Part shown: piece after piece, positions 34,338 through 43,277 of the stretch
How positions within the stretch are numbered: the first letter of the stretch is position 1
How the letters are laid out: each line of letters opens with the position of its first letter
Source: Bradyrhizobium icense
Lineage (GTDB): Bacteria > Pseudomonadota > Alphaproteobacteria > Rhizobiales > Xanthobacteraceae
Reading direction: 5' to 3'
Assembly (NCBI RefSeq): GCF_001693385.1
Contig: NZ_CP016428.1
Location: 7,864,001-7,928,000, forward strand
Length of the DNA stretch: 64,000 nucleotides
Program-made: the position numbers and the translations under genes
Notes under the pieces: model-generated
Databases searched by the model: none
The model's input: only the letters and a program-made list of their open reading frames with translations
What the model was told of the DNA's origin: nothing

Positions 34338-35588
34338 TTAGATACTCGGATCCGGAATTTTCTCGACCGCCTGCATTTTCGCGCGGCGCTTGGCAAAAGA
34401 CGCAAACGACAGCACTGCAAGGCCGAGCAGCACCGGCGGAAACACCACCATGTTTACCATCGACCAGCCGTAATGCGCCAGCAACTGGCCGGACGAGAAC
34501 GAACCTAGCGCCATCATCCCGAAGATCAGGAAATCGTTGAACGCCTGCACCTTGTTGCGCTCCTGCGGCCGATGCGTTTCCAGCACCAGCGCGGAGGCGC
34601 CGATGAAGGCAAAATTCCAGCCGACGCCGAGCACGATCAGCGTCGCCCAGAAATGCAACGCAGTGATGCCGGCAAGACCGATTCCCGCTGCGGCAGCTTC
34701 CAGCAGCAGACCGACCGCTACGATGGTGGGCGCGCCGAAACGCGCGATCAGCGTGCCCGTGAAGAAGCTCGGGCCGTACATCGCCACGATGTGCCATTGA
34801 ATGCCGAAATTGGAATCGCTGACCGTGAGCCCGCACATCTTCATGGCGAGCGGCGCCGAAGTCATGACGAGATTCATCATGGGATACGCAATCACGCCGC
34901 ACAGCGCCGCGGCAATGAAGCGCGGTTGCCGTGCGATCTCGAACAGCGGCCGGCCGCCGTGCATATCCGACGGTGCGGGCTTCGGCGCGTCGACGCCCCA
35001 CAGCACCGCCGTCGCCACCAGCGCGACGAACGCCTGCACCACGAAGCTGAACGCAAACAGATAGGGCGGCCAGATATCCATGGTCCATTGCACGAGCTGA
35101 GGACCGAGCACGCCGGCAAAGACGCCGCCGGCCATCACCCAGGACACGGCTTTCGGCCGGAACGCGACGCTGGCGCCGTCAGCGGCGGCAAAACGATAGG
35201 ACTGCGCCACAGCGCCGTAGAGGCCGCCGAGGAAAGTCGCGAAGCAGAACAGCCAGAATGACGCATAGAGAACGGCGACGGCCGCGAGCGCGCCGGTGAG
35301 GATGCCGCAGAAGGTGCCGATGATGAACGCGACACGACGGCCATAGGCGCGCGAGATCGCGCCCGTCGGCAGCGTGCCGGCGGCGAGCCCCAGCACGTAC
35401 ATCGATAGCGGCACGGTAGCGAGCGAGATATCGGGCGCCAGCGTCGCGCCGACGATCGAGCCGGTCGCGAAAATCACCGCCGAATTGGCCCCGGTCAGCG
35501 CCTGCGCCGCAGCGAGCCGCAGCACGTTGGCGCGCGCGCGTGCGTCGTTGGCGATCTCTTGGGTGGCTGTCGTATCCAGCATCGGCAT
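34338..35588 (-). CDS. MFS transporter
   Basis: 416 residues, twelve predicted membrane helices. SRAYGRRVAFIIGT carries the loop 2-3 signature and the family is of the drug/unknown-substrate MFS_1 type with a large central loop (GVDAPKPAPSDMHGG). The start is 35588 or 35582. It is followed by the SnoaL-like gene and preceded by the DUF938 methyltransferase gene in the same direction. Substrate cannot be predicted. Confidence 0.8.
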   Translation of the reverse strand: MPMLDTTATQEIANDARARANVLRLAAAQALTGANSAVIFATGSIVGATLAPDISLATVPLSMYVLGLAAGTLPTGAISRAYGRRVAFIIGTFCGILTGALAAVAVLYASFWLFCFATFLGGLYGAVAQSYRFAAADGASVAFRPKAVSWVMAGGVFAGVLGPQLVQWTMDIWPPYLFAFSFVVQAFVALVATAVLWGVDAPKPAPSDMHGGRPLFEIARQPRFIAAALCGVIAYPMMNLVMTSAPLAMKMCGLTVSDSNFGIQWHIVAMYGPSFFTGTLIARFGAPTIVAVGLLLEAAAAGIGLAGITALHFWATLIVLGVGWNFAFIGASALVLETHRPQERNKVQAFNDFLIFGMMALGSFSSGQLLAHYGWSMVNMVVFPPVLLGLAVLSFASFAKRRAKMQAVEKIPDPSI

Positions 35589-35687
35589 TCCCGCCCGGCA
35601 GGCCCCGGGCCGGGAGCCTCGTTGATTGATTCCGCGGCACTATGAAGACGCGGGGCGGTGCAATCAACCGACGCAAACGGGCGCGCG

Positions 35688-36383
35688 CTATGCGGCGATG
35701 TCACCCTTTGTGGATGGCGCGAAGGCCACAATCATGTTGTTGGCCGGCATTGGCACGGTTTCGACCAATGAAAGGCCGACGCTCCCAGCCAATGTACTGA
35801 GTTCTCCGATGTCGCGCACTCCCCATTCGGCATCCTGCTCGCGCAGGCTGGTGTCGAACACGGCGTTGCTCATCGCGGTGTGCTTGCCGTCGCGCTTGAA
35901 TGGGCCATAGAGAAACAGTCGCCCGTCATCACGGAGATGACGCGCCGCGCCGGCGAACAGCCCTTCGGCGACGGGCCAGGGCGCGATGTGGATCACGTTG
36001 GCGCAGAACACCGCGAGCAGCTTGCCCGGCCCGCTACCGCTTTGCATCGCCGGACACCAGGCGGGATCGGTGAGATCGATCCGCAGCACTGGGCGAATGT
36101 TCGGCAAGCCGGCATGCACGCGCCACGCTTCGATGCTCTTGAGATGACGTTCATGGAGATCGCTCGGCCACCAGATGATGTCGGGAGCATTCTTGGCGAA
36201 ATGCAGCACATGCTGGCCGGTGCCGCTGCCGGCCTCCAGCACGTCGCCGGATTTGCCGGCGAGAAATTTCTGCAGCACCGCCCAGATCGGTTCGTGGTTG
36301 CGGTGGAATGCCGCCGCGTCGAGCCGGCCGTCGGGCTCGACCGGCCGGCCATCCTTGCCGAATTCCATCGCATATTCGGGCAT
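35688..36383 (-). CDS. DUF938 SAM-dependent methyltransferase-like protein
   Basis: 231 residues. The Rossmann-type SAM motif is DVLEAGSGTGQHVLHFA, with WWPSDLHERHLKSIEAW and LLAVFCANVIHIAPWPVAEGLFAGA typical of DUF938. It carries GPFKRDGKHTAMSN near the C-terminus. The molecule methylated is unknown. It lies directly downstream of the ArsR-type gene (46-base gap) on the same strand and may be controlled by it. Confidence 0.82.
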   Translation of the reverse strand: MPEYAMEFGKDGRPVEPDGRLDAAAFHRNHEPIWAVLQKFLAGKSGDVLEAGSGTGQHVLHFAKNAPDIIWWPSDLHERHLKSIEAWRVHAGLPNIRPVLRIDLTDPAWCPAMQSGSGPGKLLAVFCANVIHIAPWPVAEGLFAGAARHLRDDGRLFLYGPFKRDGKHTAMSNAVFDTSLREQDAEWGVRDIGELSTLAGSVGLSLVETVPMPANNMIVAFAPSTKGDIAA

Positions 36384-36429
36384 TCCAGCCTCGTCTGAAA
36401 ATCGTTGCAGGTCTGAAACGCTGGAAGCG

Positions 36430-36795
36430 TCACTTCAGTTCGCCGCAATAGATCTCTTTGAGCACCTGCAGGAGGCGCAATGCGCGTGGATCGGCAACCC
36501 GATAATGCAGCGTCTGCGACGTGCGCCGGAATTCCACCAGGCCGTCGGCGCGCAATTTCGCCAGATGCTGCGACAATGCCGACTGGCTCAGCTTCACGAC
36601 GCCGACGAGTTCGCCGACCGTCATCTCGCCGCGGGCGGCGAGAAAGCAGAGGATCAGCAGGCGCTTTTCATTGCCGAGCATTTTCAGGAGCTGCGCGGCA
36701 TCGCCGGCCTGCTTCGCCAACTTCTTCAGTGCTGCCGCATCCTCGGCGCGGGGGGCAAATTGCGTCTCGTGGGCTACCGCCGCGACTGCTGTCAT
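36430..36795 (-). CDS. ArsR-family persulfide sensor of the BigR/SqrR type
   Basis: 121 residues, winged-helix ArsR fold: NEKRLLILCFLAARGEMTVGEL, LSQSALSQHLAKLRADGLVEFRR. Two cysteines, C50 in LLILC and C117 in EIYC, are spaced like the reactive pair of BigR, YgaV and SqrR, which form a persulfide or tetrasulfide bridge when sulfane sulfur rises and then leave DNA. It is divergent from soxC with a candidate operator at 36864-36879. It therefore probably derepresses the sox genes in response to thiosulfate-derived persulfide. The regulatory role is inferred. Confidence 0.85.
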   Translation of the reverse strand: MTAVAAVAHETQFAPRAEDAAALKKLAKQAGDAAQLLKMLGNEKRLLILCFLAARGEMTVGELVGVVKLSQSALSQHLAKLRADGLVEFRRTSQTLHYRVADPRALRLLQVLKEIYCGELK

Positions 36796-36863
36796 AGCAT
36801 CCTATCCGGTATCGTTCTTCCGTGCTTGCGAGCACAGATATCATCCTAGCGCGCCAGCTATTA

Positions 36864-36879
36864 TTTAGCATTGACTAAA
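36864..36879. promoter_or_regulatory. TTTAG-N6-CTAAA inverted repeat, candidate BigR-type operator
   Basis: TTTAGCATTGACTAAA has perfect 5-bp arms and lies 20 bases before the soxC start and about 70 before the divergent ArsR start. A second TTAGC follows at 36880. The AT-rich sequence with short inverted arms matches sites bound by ArsR-type persulfide sensors. Confidence 0.5.
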
Positions 36880-36899
36880 TTAGCAAATATGGATACCGA

Positions 36900-38258
36900 T
36901 TGAAAAAAGCAAGAAATAATGCGGCGATGTGGCCGCGAGGGGAAGAAAACGTGCGGCCTGACCCGTTGCGCAGCAAAGCTGTTCTCTCTGATCCCGCCAC
37001 CCCGGATAGCCCGATGGGCCGCCGCAGTTTCCTCGGCCTCGGCGCAGTCCTGACCGGCAGCCTCGCCCTTGGCGGCAAGCCGGCCATAGCCAACCCCGCG
37101 CAGGAATCGCCTCCCGCAGACGCGCCCTGGTCGCAATCGATCGGCGCCGGCGTGGTCGACCGACCCTACGGCCGTCCCGCCGATACCGAGGCCTCCGTCA
37201 TCCGCCGCAACGTGCCCTGGTTGACCGCGAGTGCGGAATCGTCGGTGAGCTTTTCCCCGCTGCAGGACCTGCACGGCATCATCACGCCGAACGGACTGTT
37301 CTTCGAACGCCACCATGCGGGGCGGCCGGACGTCGATCCGGCCCAGCACAAGCTGATGATCCACGGGCTGGTCGAGCGGCCGCTGCTTCTCACCATGAAG
37401 GACATCATGCGCTTCCCGTCGGTGTCGCGCATTCATTTCATCGAATGCCCGGCCAATGGCGGCATGAACTGGCGCGCCGCGCAGATGAATTCGCTGCAAT
37501 TCAGCCACGGCATGGTCAGTTGCGCGGAATGGACCGGGGTCAGGCTGTCGACGCTGCTGGAGGAAACCGGCATCAAAAAGCAGGCGAAGTGGGCGATGGT
37601 CGAAGGCGCCGACGGCGCGCACATGAACCGCAGCCTGCCGCTTGACAAATGCCTCGACGATTGCCTCGTGGTCTACGCGCAAAACGGCGAGGCGCTGCGG
37701 CCCGAACAGGGTTATCCGCTGCGACTCGTGGTGCCGGGCTGGGAAGGCAACGTCAACATCAAGTGGTTGCGCCGGATCAAGCTCGGCGAAAAGCCGTGGC
37801 ATTCCCGCGAAGAGACCTCGAAATACACCGACTTGATGCCGGATGGCACCTCGCGCGGCTTTACCTGGCTGATCGACGCCAAATCGGTCGTCACCTTTCC
37901 CTGCCCCGAGAAGCCGCTCGATGGGCCCGGCCTCTATGAAATCCGGGGACTGGCCTGGACCGGCAACGGCAGGGTCAAGCGCGTCGATGTCTCCGTGGAC
38001 GGCGGCGTCAACTGGCAGACCGCGCGGCTGCACGAGCCGGTGCTGTCGAAAGCGCTGACCAGATTTTCGCTGCCCTGGCGCTGGGACGGCCGGCCAGCAC
38101 TGGTCGCTTCCCGCGTTATCGACGAGACCGGTTACGTGCAGCCGACAATTGCGCAACTGCGCGCACAGCGCGGCTCGAACTCGGTCTACCACAACAACTC
38201 GATCCAGACCTGGCAGGTCAAACCCGACGGAAGCGTCTTCAATGTACAGCTCGCGTAA
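36900..38258 (+). CDS. soxC: Sulfane dehydrogenase molybdenum subunit
   Basis: 452 residues from a TTG start (36927 ATG is an alternative). A Tat leader is visible after a longer N-region (GRRSFLGLGAVLTGSLALGG). The molybdopterin domain carries C183 in HFIECPANGG, the molybdenum ligand of the sulfite oxidase family, and the C-terminal dimerisation domain (VKRVDVSVDGGVNWQTA) follows. With SoxD it oxidises the sulfane sulfur on SoxY in the periplasm, releasing six electrons. It begins the sox operon; the ATG of soxD lies inside its last codons. Confidence 0.93.
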   Translation: MKKARNNAAMWPRGEENVRPDPLRSKAVLSDPATPDSPMGRRSFLGLGAVLTGSLALGGKPAIANPAQESPPADAPWSQSIGAGVVDRPYGRPADTEASVIRRNVPWLTASAESSVSFSPLQDLHGIITPNGLFFERHHAGRPDVDPAQHKLMIHGLVERPLLLTMKDIMRFPSVSRIHFIECPANGGMNWRAAQMNSLQFSHGMVSCAEWTGVRLSTLLEETGIKKQAKWAMVEGADGAHMNRSLPLDKCLDDCLVVYAQNGEALRPEQGYPLRLVVPGWEGNVNIKWLRRIKLGEKPWHSREETSKYTDLMPDGTSRGFTWLIDAKSVVTFPCPEKPLDGPGLYEIRGLAWTGNGRVKRVDVSVDGGVNWQTARLHEPVLSKALTRFSLPWRWDGRPALVASRVIDETGYVQPTIAQLRAQRGSNSVYHNNSIQTWQVKPDGSVFNVQLA

Positions 38259-38916
38259 GATTTGCCTGCCGATCGCTGCCATCCTGCTTGCCTTCGCCGG
38301 AAGCCTCGCCGGCGCGACCGAACCGGGCTCGTTCGGCTACGGCAGCGTGGCGACGCCGGCGCAGATCGCCGGTTGGGACATCGACGTGCGCGGCGAGGAC
38401 GGAACGGGCCTGCCGCCCGGCAAGGGCACAGTCGACAGGGGCGCGGAGGTTTATGCCGAACAATGCGCTGCGTGCCATGGAACCTTCGGCGAAGGCGAAG
38501 GCCGCTACCCCAAGCTGGCGGGTGGCGTCGGCTCACTCCGGGACGAGCGCCCGGAGCCGACGGTCGGCAGCTACTGGCCATTCGCCCCGACCCTGTGGGA
38601 CTATATTAACCGCGCCATGCCGATGCAGGCGCCGCACACATTGTCAGCGGATGAAGTTTATGCTTTGACCGCCTATATTCTGAACCTGAACGATCTCGTT
38701 CCAAATGAATTCGTTGCCGATCGCGATAGTTTGCCGAAAGTCAAAATGCGCAATCGCGACAATTTCGTCTGGACCGACCCGCGACCCGATACGATGGCAA
38801 AACCCTGCATGAACGATTGCGTCAACGCCGCCGATGTCAGGATATCGTCGACGGCCGAGGGCAGGAATCTGACGCCGCGCACGACCGGGCCGCTCGACAC
38901 GATGCAACCGAAATAG
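38242..38916 (+). CDS. soxD: Sulfane dehydrogenase cytochrome c subunit (single-haem SoxD)
   Basis: 224 residues with a signal peptide (KICLPIAAILLAFAGSLAGA) and one haem c site, CAACH at residues 75-79. Many SoxD proteins are larger and carry two haems; here only the first is present, and a later PCMNDC pair is not followed by histidine. It accepts electrons from the SoxC molybdenum centre. The start overlaps soxC by 17 bases. Assignment rests on the soxC linkage; a SorB-like cytochrome would look similar. Confidence 0.85.
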   Translation: MYSSRKICLPIAAILLAFAGSLAGATEPGSFGYGSVATPAQIAGWDIDVRGEDGTGLPPGKGTVDRGAEVYAEQCAACHGTFGEGEGRYPKLAGGVGSLRDERPEPTVGSYWPFAPTLWDYINRAMPMQAPHTLSADEVYALTAYILNLNDLVPNEFVADRDSLPKVKMRNRDNFVWTDPRPDTMAKPCMNDCVNAADVRISSTAEGRNLTPRTTGPLDTMQPK

Positions 38917-38933
38917 CAATTACGGAAACGCCT

Positions 38934-39308
38934 GTGACCGATCATTCCCCGACGAAATCCGTGTTAAGGCTCCCGGCTTTCGCCCTGGCGCTGTCGATCG
39001 GCGCTTTCGTATCTACCGGCACCGCGCAAGCGCAGTCCGCGGTGGATGAAGGCCGCAAGCTGGCCTTCGACCGCAGCAAGGGCAATTGCCTGACCTGTCA
39101 TGTCATCAATGGTGGTAACCTTCCCGGCACGATCGGGCCCGAGCTGGTCGATATCAAGAGCAAATACCCCAAGCGCGAGGATCTCGTCGCCATTCTGCAT
39201 GACGAGACCTTGCGCAATCCGCTAACCGTGATGCCTCCGTTCGGACGCAACCGGATCCTGACCGAAAAGGAAATCAGCGCGGTCGTGGATTTCCTGCAGA
39301 CGCTGTGA
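38934..39308 (+). CDS. soxX: SoxX cytochrome c
   Basis: 124 residues starting at GTG 38934 after GGAAA. Signal peptide (LPAFALALSIGAFVSTGTAQA), then a single haem motif with C52 (NCLTCH) and a methionine ligand in VMPPFG. It pairs with SoxA to form the SoxAX complex that links thiosulfate to the SoxY cysteine. It lies 17 bases after soxD. Confidence 0.9.
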   Translation: MTDHSPTKSVLRLPAFALALSIGAFVSTGTAQAQSAVDEGRKLAFDRSKGNCLTCHVINGGNLPGTIGPELVDIKSKYPKREDLVAILHDETLRNPLTVMPPFGRNRILTEKEISAVVDFLQTL

Positions 39309-39364
39309 CGCAAGACGAGAGATTAAGCCTGTGACGTGCCTGCGCACGCTTTAGGAGATTTTCG

Positions 39365-39856
39365 ATGACCAAGATTGATGTTGGATTTTCGGCCACGCGG
39401 CGGCTGATCCTGCAGGGGGCAGGCGCGGTCGCACTCATCGGCCTCGGCAATCTTCCCTTCCTGACGCCGGCGCTCGCCGCGGCCAACGACAAATATCCGG
39501 AAGAGGCATTCAAGCAGAAGAGCGACGCCGACGTCATCAAGACGCTCTACGGCAAGACCGCTGAGCCCTCGGACAAAGTGAAGATGGACGCGCCTGAAAT
39601 AGCCGAGAACGGCGCCGTGGTGCCGGTTTCGGTCTCTACGACGCTTGCCGACGTAACCTCGATCGCATTTCTCGTCAGCGAGAATCCGAACGTGCTGATC
39701 GCAAAGTACAACGTTCCGGCCGGGACGCTGCCGAACGTCGCCAACCGTATCAAGATGGCCAAGACCAGTAACGTGACCGTGCTGGTGGAAGCCGGCGGCA
39801 AGCTCTACAGCGCCTCCAAGGAAGTCAAGGTAACCGTCGGCGGCTGCGGCGGTTAA
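39365..39856 (+). CDS. soxY: SoxY sulfur carrier
   Basis: 163 residues with a Tat-type leader (ATRRLILQGAGAVALIG) and the obligatory C-terminal GGCGG, whose cysteine carries the sulfur substrate while the Sox enzymes process it. The beta-rich carrier domain (VSVSTTLADVTSIAFLVSEN) is complete. It is co-encoded with soxZ 20 bases downstream. Confidence 0.97.
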   Translation: MTKIDVGFSATRRLILQGAGAVALIGLGNLPFLTPALAAANDKYPEEAFKQKSDADVIKTLYGKTAEPSDKVKMDAPEIAENGAVVPVSVSTTLADVTSIAFLVSENPNVLIAKYNVPAGTLPNVANRIKMAKTSNVTVLVEAGGKLYSASKEVKVTVGGCGG

Positions 39857-39876
39857 GGCATCGAGGGAGAACTCAC

Positions 39877-40188
39877 ATGGCATCGACCATTCGCGTGCGC
39901 GCCACTTCGAGCGGCGAGACCACCGAGGTGCAGGTGCTGATCCAGCACCCGATGGATTCCGGCTTCGTTAAGAACGCCAAGGGCGAGACCATTCCGCCGC
40001 ACTTCATCCAGCAGCTCACCTTCGAGCATGACGGCAAGAAGGTGTTCACGGCCGATTGGGGCGGCGGTGTCTCCAAGGATCCTTACGTCAAGTTCGCGTT
40101 CAAGGGCGCCAAGAAGGGTGACGAACTGAAAATAAGCTGGGTCGACACCAAGGGCGCGACCGACACCACCACGGCGAAGATCCAATGA
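39877..40188 (+). CDS. soxZ: SoxZ, partner of SoxY
   Basis: 103 residues with no signal peptide of its own; it is exported with SoxY. Recognisable SoxZ sequence: EVQVLIQHPMDSGF, FIQQLTFEHDGKKVF and DELKISWVDTKGATDT. GAGGGAGAAC precedes the ATG. It forms the SoxYZ carrier heterodimer. The stop overlaps the soxA start as ATGA. Confidence 0.97.
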   Translation: MASTIRVRATSSGETTEVQVLIQHPMDSGFVKNAKGETIPPHFIQQLTFEHDGKKVFTADWGGGVSKDPYVKFAFKGAKKGDELKISWVDTKGATDTTTAKIQ

Positions 40189-41051
40189 AGCTGCGATCCG
40201 CAATATTTCTGGCATCCGCAGCCGTCGCGCTTGCCGCGCTGACGCTGGCGGGCGCCCTGCCCTCGGACGCCGCCGACAAGATCGATCCTGTCGCCGACGC
40301 CAAGGCGTTCCAGAAGTTCTTCAGAGACAAATTTCCCAAGGTAAAGTTCGAGGACTTCGTCAACGGCCCCTATTCGATGAACGAGGACCTGTACCGGCAG
40401 TGGCAGGAGAAGGAGCAATTCCCGCCCTACGAGTTCTCGCTCGAAATGGGCAAGGAGATGTTCTCCAAGCCGTTCAAGAACGGCAAGACCTATGCCGATT
40501 GCTTCCCGAACGGAGGCATCGGCATTCGCCAGAACTATCCCTACTTCGACGAGAAGGAAGGCAAGGTCATCACGCTCGAACTGGCCTTGAACCGCTGCCG
40601 CGAGGCCAATGGGGAACCGCCCTACTCCTATGTGAAGGACGAAATGGCGGCTTTAACTGCCTATATGGCCTTCACCTCGCGCGGCAAGCCGATGGACATC
40701 AAGATTCCGAACGATCCGCGCGCGCTCGCGGCGTACGAAAACGGCAAGGAATATTTCTACACGCGGCGCGGCCAGCTCAACTTCTCCTGCGCCACCTGCC
40801 ATGTGCAGAGCCCGGGCGAGCGCATCCGCGCCGAAATCCTCGCGCCCGCGCTCGGCATCGTCAACGCGATGCCGATCTACCGCTCGGAATGGAGCGGCAT
40901 GGGCACCACCAGCCGCCGCTTCACCACCTGCAACAGCCAGATCCGCGCGGTGCCGCTCAGCCCGCAGGACGACGAATATCGCAACGTCGAATATTACCTC
41001 TCCTACGTCAGCAACGGACTGCCGATTTCAGGTCCGGGAGCGCGGCCATGA
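40185..41051 (+). CDS. soxA: SoxA thiosulfate-linking cytochrome c, mono-haem type
   Basis: 288 residues, signal peptide at the start (SAIFLASAAVALAALTLAGA). One haem motif, CATCH at 202-206, is present. The first haem site of diheme SoxA proteins is replaced by two cysteines (TYADCFPNGG and LNRCREANG) likely to form a disulfide. C249 in TTCNSQ is the active-site cysteine that takes persulfide form and binds the haem iron. With SoxX it joins thiosulfate to SoxY. Confidence 0.95.
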   Translation: MKLRSAIFLASAAVALAALTLAGALPSDAADKIDPVADAKAFQKFFRDKFPKVKFEDFVNGPYSMNEDLYRQWQEKEQFPPYEFSLEMGKEMFSKPFKNGKTYADCFPNGGIGIRQNYPYFDEKEGKVITLELALNRCREANGEPPYSYVKDEMAALTAYMAFTSRGKPMDIKIPNDPRALAAYENGKEYFYTRRGQLNFSCATCHVQSPGERIRAEILAPALGIVNAMPIYRSEWSGMGTTSRRFTTCNSQIRAVPLSPQDDEYRNVEYYLSYVSNGLPISGPGARP

Positions 41052-41365
41052 GGAACTTGATGCAGAAATCCGCATTGGTTCTGGCGCTCCTTGCCGCGGG
41101 CGCTGTGCCTGCGCTCGCCGCGGGCTCCGAGGATGACTTCAAGGCGGCCTACGCCGCGGCCGAAGCCGCCAACAAGGAGGCCGGCAAGCTACGCAACCAA
41201 TGGACCACCACGGCGAACACGCTGGCGGCGGCAAAGAAGGCGGCGGATACGGGCGATTTCGACAAAGCCACCGCATCGGCCAAGGAAGCCGAGGCGCTCG
41301 CCAAGGCTTCGATCTTCCAGGCCACCAGCGAGAAGACCCGCTGGAAGGATTTGGAAATACGCTAG
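41048..41365 (+). CDS. soxK: SoxK (SoxAX-binding protein)
   Basis: 105 residues, signal peptide (QKSALVLALLAAGAVPALA) and a helical mature part rich in alanine and lysine (FKAAYAAAEAANKEAGKLRN, TGDFDKATASAKEAEALAKAS). This size, location after soxA and helical composition are those of SoxK/SAXB, which forms a stable SoxAXK complex. The ATG overlaps the soxA stop. Assignment is by position and composition. Confidence 0.82.
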   Translation: MRNLMQKSALVLALLAAGAVPALAAGSEDDFKAAYAAAEAANKEAGKLRNQWTTTANTLAAAKKAADTGDFDKATASAKEAEALAKASIFQATSEKTRWKDLEIR

Positions 41366-41470
41366 AGCATGATCGCGACCCGGAGGGCCACGTTAGTGCA
41401 AAGTGGATACCGGTTTTCCCTCACGACGCGGAACGCATTTGCGCGGAGATCATGCTCAAACAATGGATGA
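41363..41470. repeat. Dispersed repeat, GAGCATGATC...GGATACCGG type
   Basis: GAGCATGATC at the left and GATCATGCTC at the right bracket the sequence AAAGTGGATACCGGTTTTCC. It fills most of the 163-base gap between soxK and soxB. A related copy lies at 50382-50483. The inverted arms could form an RNA hairpin inside the sox transcript. Confidence 0.75.
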
Positions 41471-41528
41471 GATCGTGATCCGATTGCTATATCGTATCGC
41501 GATCTAGTTACGACGCGCGGAGACCCGC

Positions 41529-43277
41529 ATGACCATCCGCCGCCGCGATTTTCTAACGCTAGCGGGCGCTGCCACCTTGTCCGGCAGCCTGCCACGGCTG
41601 GCGCGCGGCGCCGACAATGGCGGCGTTTACGATCTCGAGCGCTTCGGCAACGCCCGCATCCTGCATATCACCGATACGCACGCGCAGCTCCGGCCAGTGT
41701 TCTTCCGCGAGCCGAGCGTCAATCTCGGCGTCGGACCGATGCAGGGCAACCCGCCGCACCTGGTCGGACGCGCCTTCCTCGACCGTTTCGGCATCCGGCC
41801 CGACAGCGCCGACGCCTATGCCTTTACCTTTATCGAGTTCGAAAAGGCCGCCGGGCGGTTCGGCAAGCTCGGTGGTTTCGCGCATCTGAAAACGCTCATC
41901 GATCGCATGCGCAGCGAAGCCGGCTCCGGACGTTCCCTGCTGCTCGACGGAGGCGATCTCTGGCAGGGCACCGGCCTCGCCAATACCATGCTGGGCGCCG
42001 ACATGGTCGAGTCCGCCAACCTGCTTGGCATCGAGGCAATGACCGGCCATTGGGAATTCACCTATGGCGAGAAGACGCTCCGCGCCAACCTCGAACGCTT
42101 CAAGGGCGAATTCCTGGCGCAGAATGTCTACCTAACCGAGGAAGCCGCCTTCAACGACGCCAAAGCGTTCGACCCGGCATCGGGCCGCGTGTTCAAGCCG
42201 TCCATCATCAAGGAGATCGGCGCGTATCGCGTCGCCGTGATCGGGCAGGCCTTCCCCTATGTGCCGATCGCGCATCCCAAGCGCTTCACGCCGGACTGGA
42301 AATTCGGAATCCGCGACGAGGAGCTGCAGAAGCTCGTCGATACGCATCGCAACAACGACAAGGTCGACGCCGTCATTCTGCTGTCGCACAACGGCATGGA
42401 TGTCGATCTCAAGCTCGCCAGCCGCGTCACCGGCATCGACGTCATTCTCGGTGGCCATACTCATGACGCCGTGCCGCAGCCGATTGCCGTGACCAACGCG
42501 AGCGGCACCACGCTCGTCACCAACGCGGGCTCGAACGGAAAATTTCTGGCGGTGCTCGACCTCGACATCGGCAAGGGCAAAGTCAAGGATGCGCGTTACC
42601 GGCTGCTGCCGGTGTTTTCCGAATTGCTAAAACCCGATCCGGCGATGCAGGCGCTGATCGACAAGACCCGCGAGCCGCATGCGGCGACGTTCGACGAGAA
42701 GATCGCATCTGCCGACCGCCTGCTCTATCGCCGCGGCAATTTCAGCGGCAGCATGGATCAACTGATCTGCGACGCGTTGCTCGGCGAATTGAACGCGGAG
42801 ATCGCGCTGTCGCCGGGTTTTCGCTGGGGCACCACCGCGCTGGCGGGCCAGCCGCTGACGATGGAGGACGTGATGGCGCAAACCGCCGTCACCTATCCGG
42901 AAACCTATATCCAGACCATGACCGGCAGCCAGATCAAGGACGTGCTGGAAGACATCTGCGACAATCTTTTCAACACCGATCCCTACTACCAGCAGGGCGG
43001 CGACATGGTCCGTATCGGCGGGCTCGCCTACACCTGCACGCCGGCCGAAACCGTGGGCAAGCGGATTTCCGAGCTCAAGCTCGACAATGGCCGCGCGCTG
43101 CAAGCCGGCAAGAGATACAAGGTGGCAGGCTGGGCTTCGGTCAACGAGCAGACCGGCGCGCCGGTCTGGGATGTGGTCGCCAGGCATCTGAGGTCGGGTA
43201 AGCCGCCCAACCGCTCGCCGCCGGGCGTGACGCTCAAAGGCGTTGAAGGCAATCCGGGCATTGCGGGACAGGCATGA
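41529..43277 (+). CDS. soxB: SoxB thiosulfohydrolase
   Basis: 582 residues with a Tat leader (TIRRRDFLTLAGAATLSG). Metallophosphatase domain: ILHITDTHAQLRP, LLLDGGDLWQGTG, GHWEFTYGE in place of the common GNHE, VILLSHNGMDVD and LGGHTHDAV; then a 5'-nucleotidase C-terminal domain. It uses manganese to hydrolyse sulfate from SoxY-bound thiosulfonate. Separated from soxK by a repeat but almost certainly in the same functional cluster. The following gene overlaps its stop. Confidence 0.95.
   Translation: MTIRRRDFLTLAGAATLSGSLPRLARGADNGGVYDLERFGNARILHITDTHAQLRPVFFREPSVNLGVGPMQGNPPHLVGRAFLDRFGIRPDSADAYAFTFIEFEKAAGRFGKLGGFAHLKTLIDRMRSEAGSGRSLLLDGGDLWQGTGLANTMLGADMVESANLLGIEAMTGHWEFTYGEKTLRANLERFKGEFLAQNVYLTEEAAFNDAKAFDPASGRVFKPSIIKEIGAYRVAVIGQAFPYVPIAHPKRFTPDWKFGIRDEELQKLVDTHRNNDKVDAVILLSHNGMDVDLKLASRVTGIDVILGGHTHDAVPQPIAVTNASGTTLVTNAGSNGKFLAVLDLDIGKGKVKDARYRLLPVFSELLKPDPAMQALIDKTREPHAATFDEKIASADRLLYRRGNFSGSMDQLICDALLGELNAEIALSPGFRWGTTALAGQPLTMEDVMAQTAVTYPETYIQTMTGSQIKDVLEDICDNLFNTDPYYQQGGDMVRIGGLAYTCTPAETVGKRISELKLDNGRALQAGKRYKVAGWASVNEQTGAPVWDVVARHLRSGKPPNRSPPGVTLKGVEGNPGIAGQA

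Noticed and set aside
36861..38282. A 473-codon minus-strand open frame opposite soxC
   Set aside because: soxC is unambiguous on the plus strand, with molybdenum-ligand and Tat motifs; the opposite frame shows no family features.
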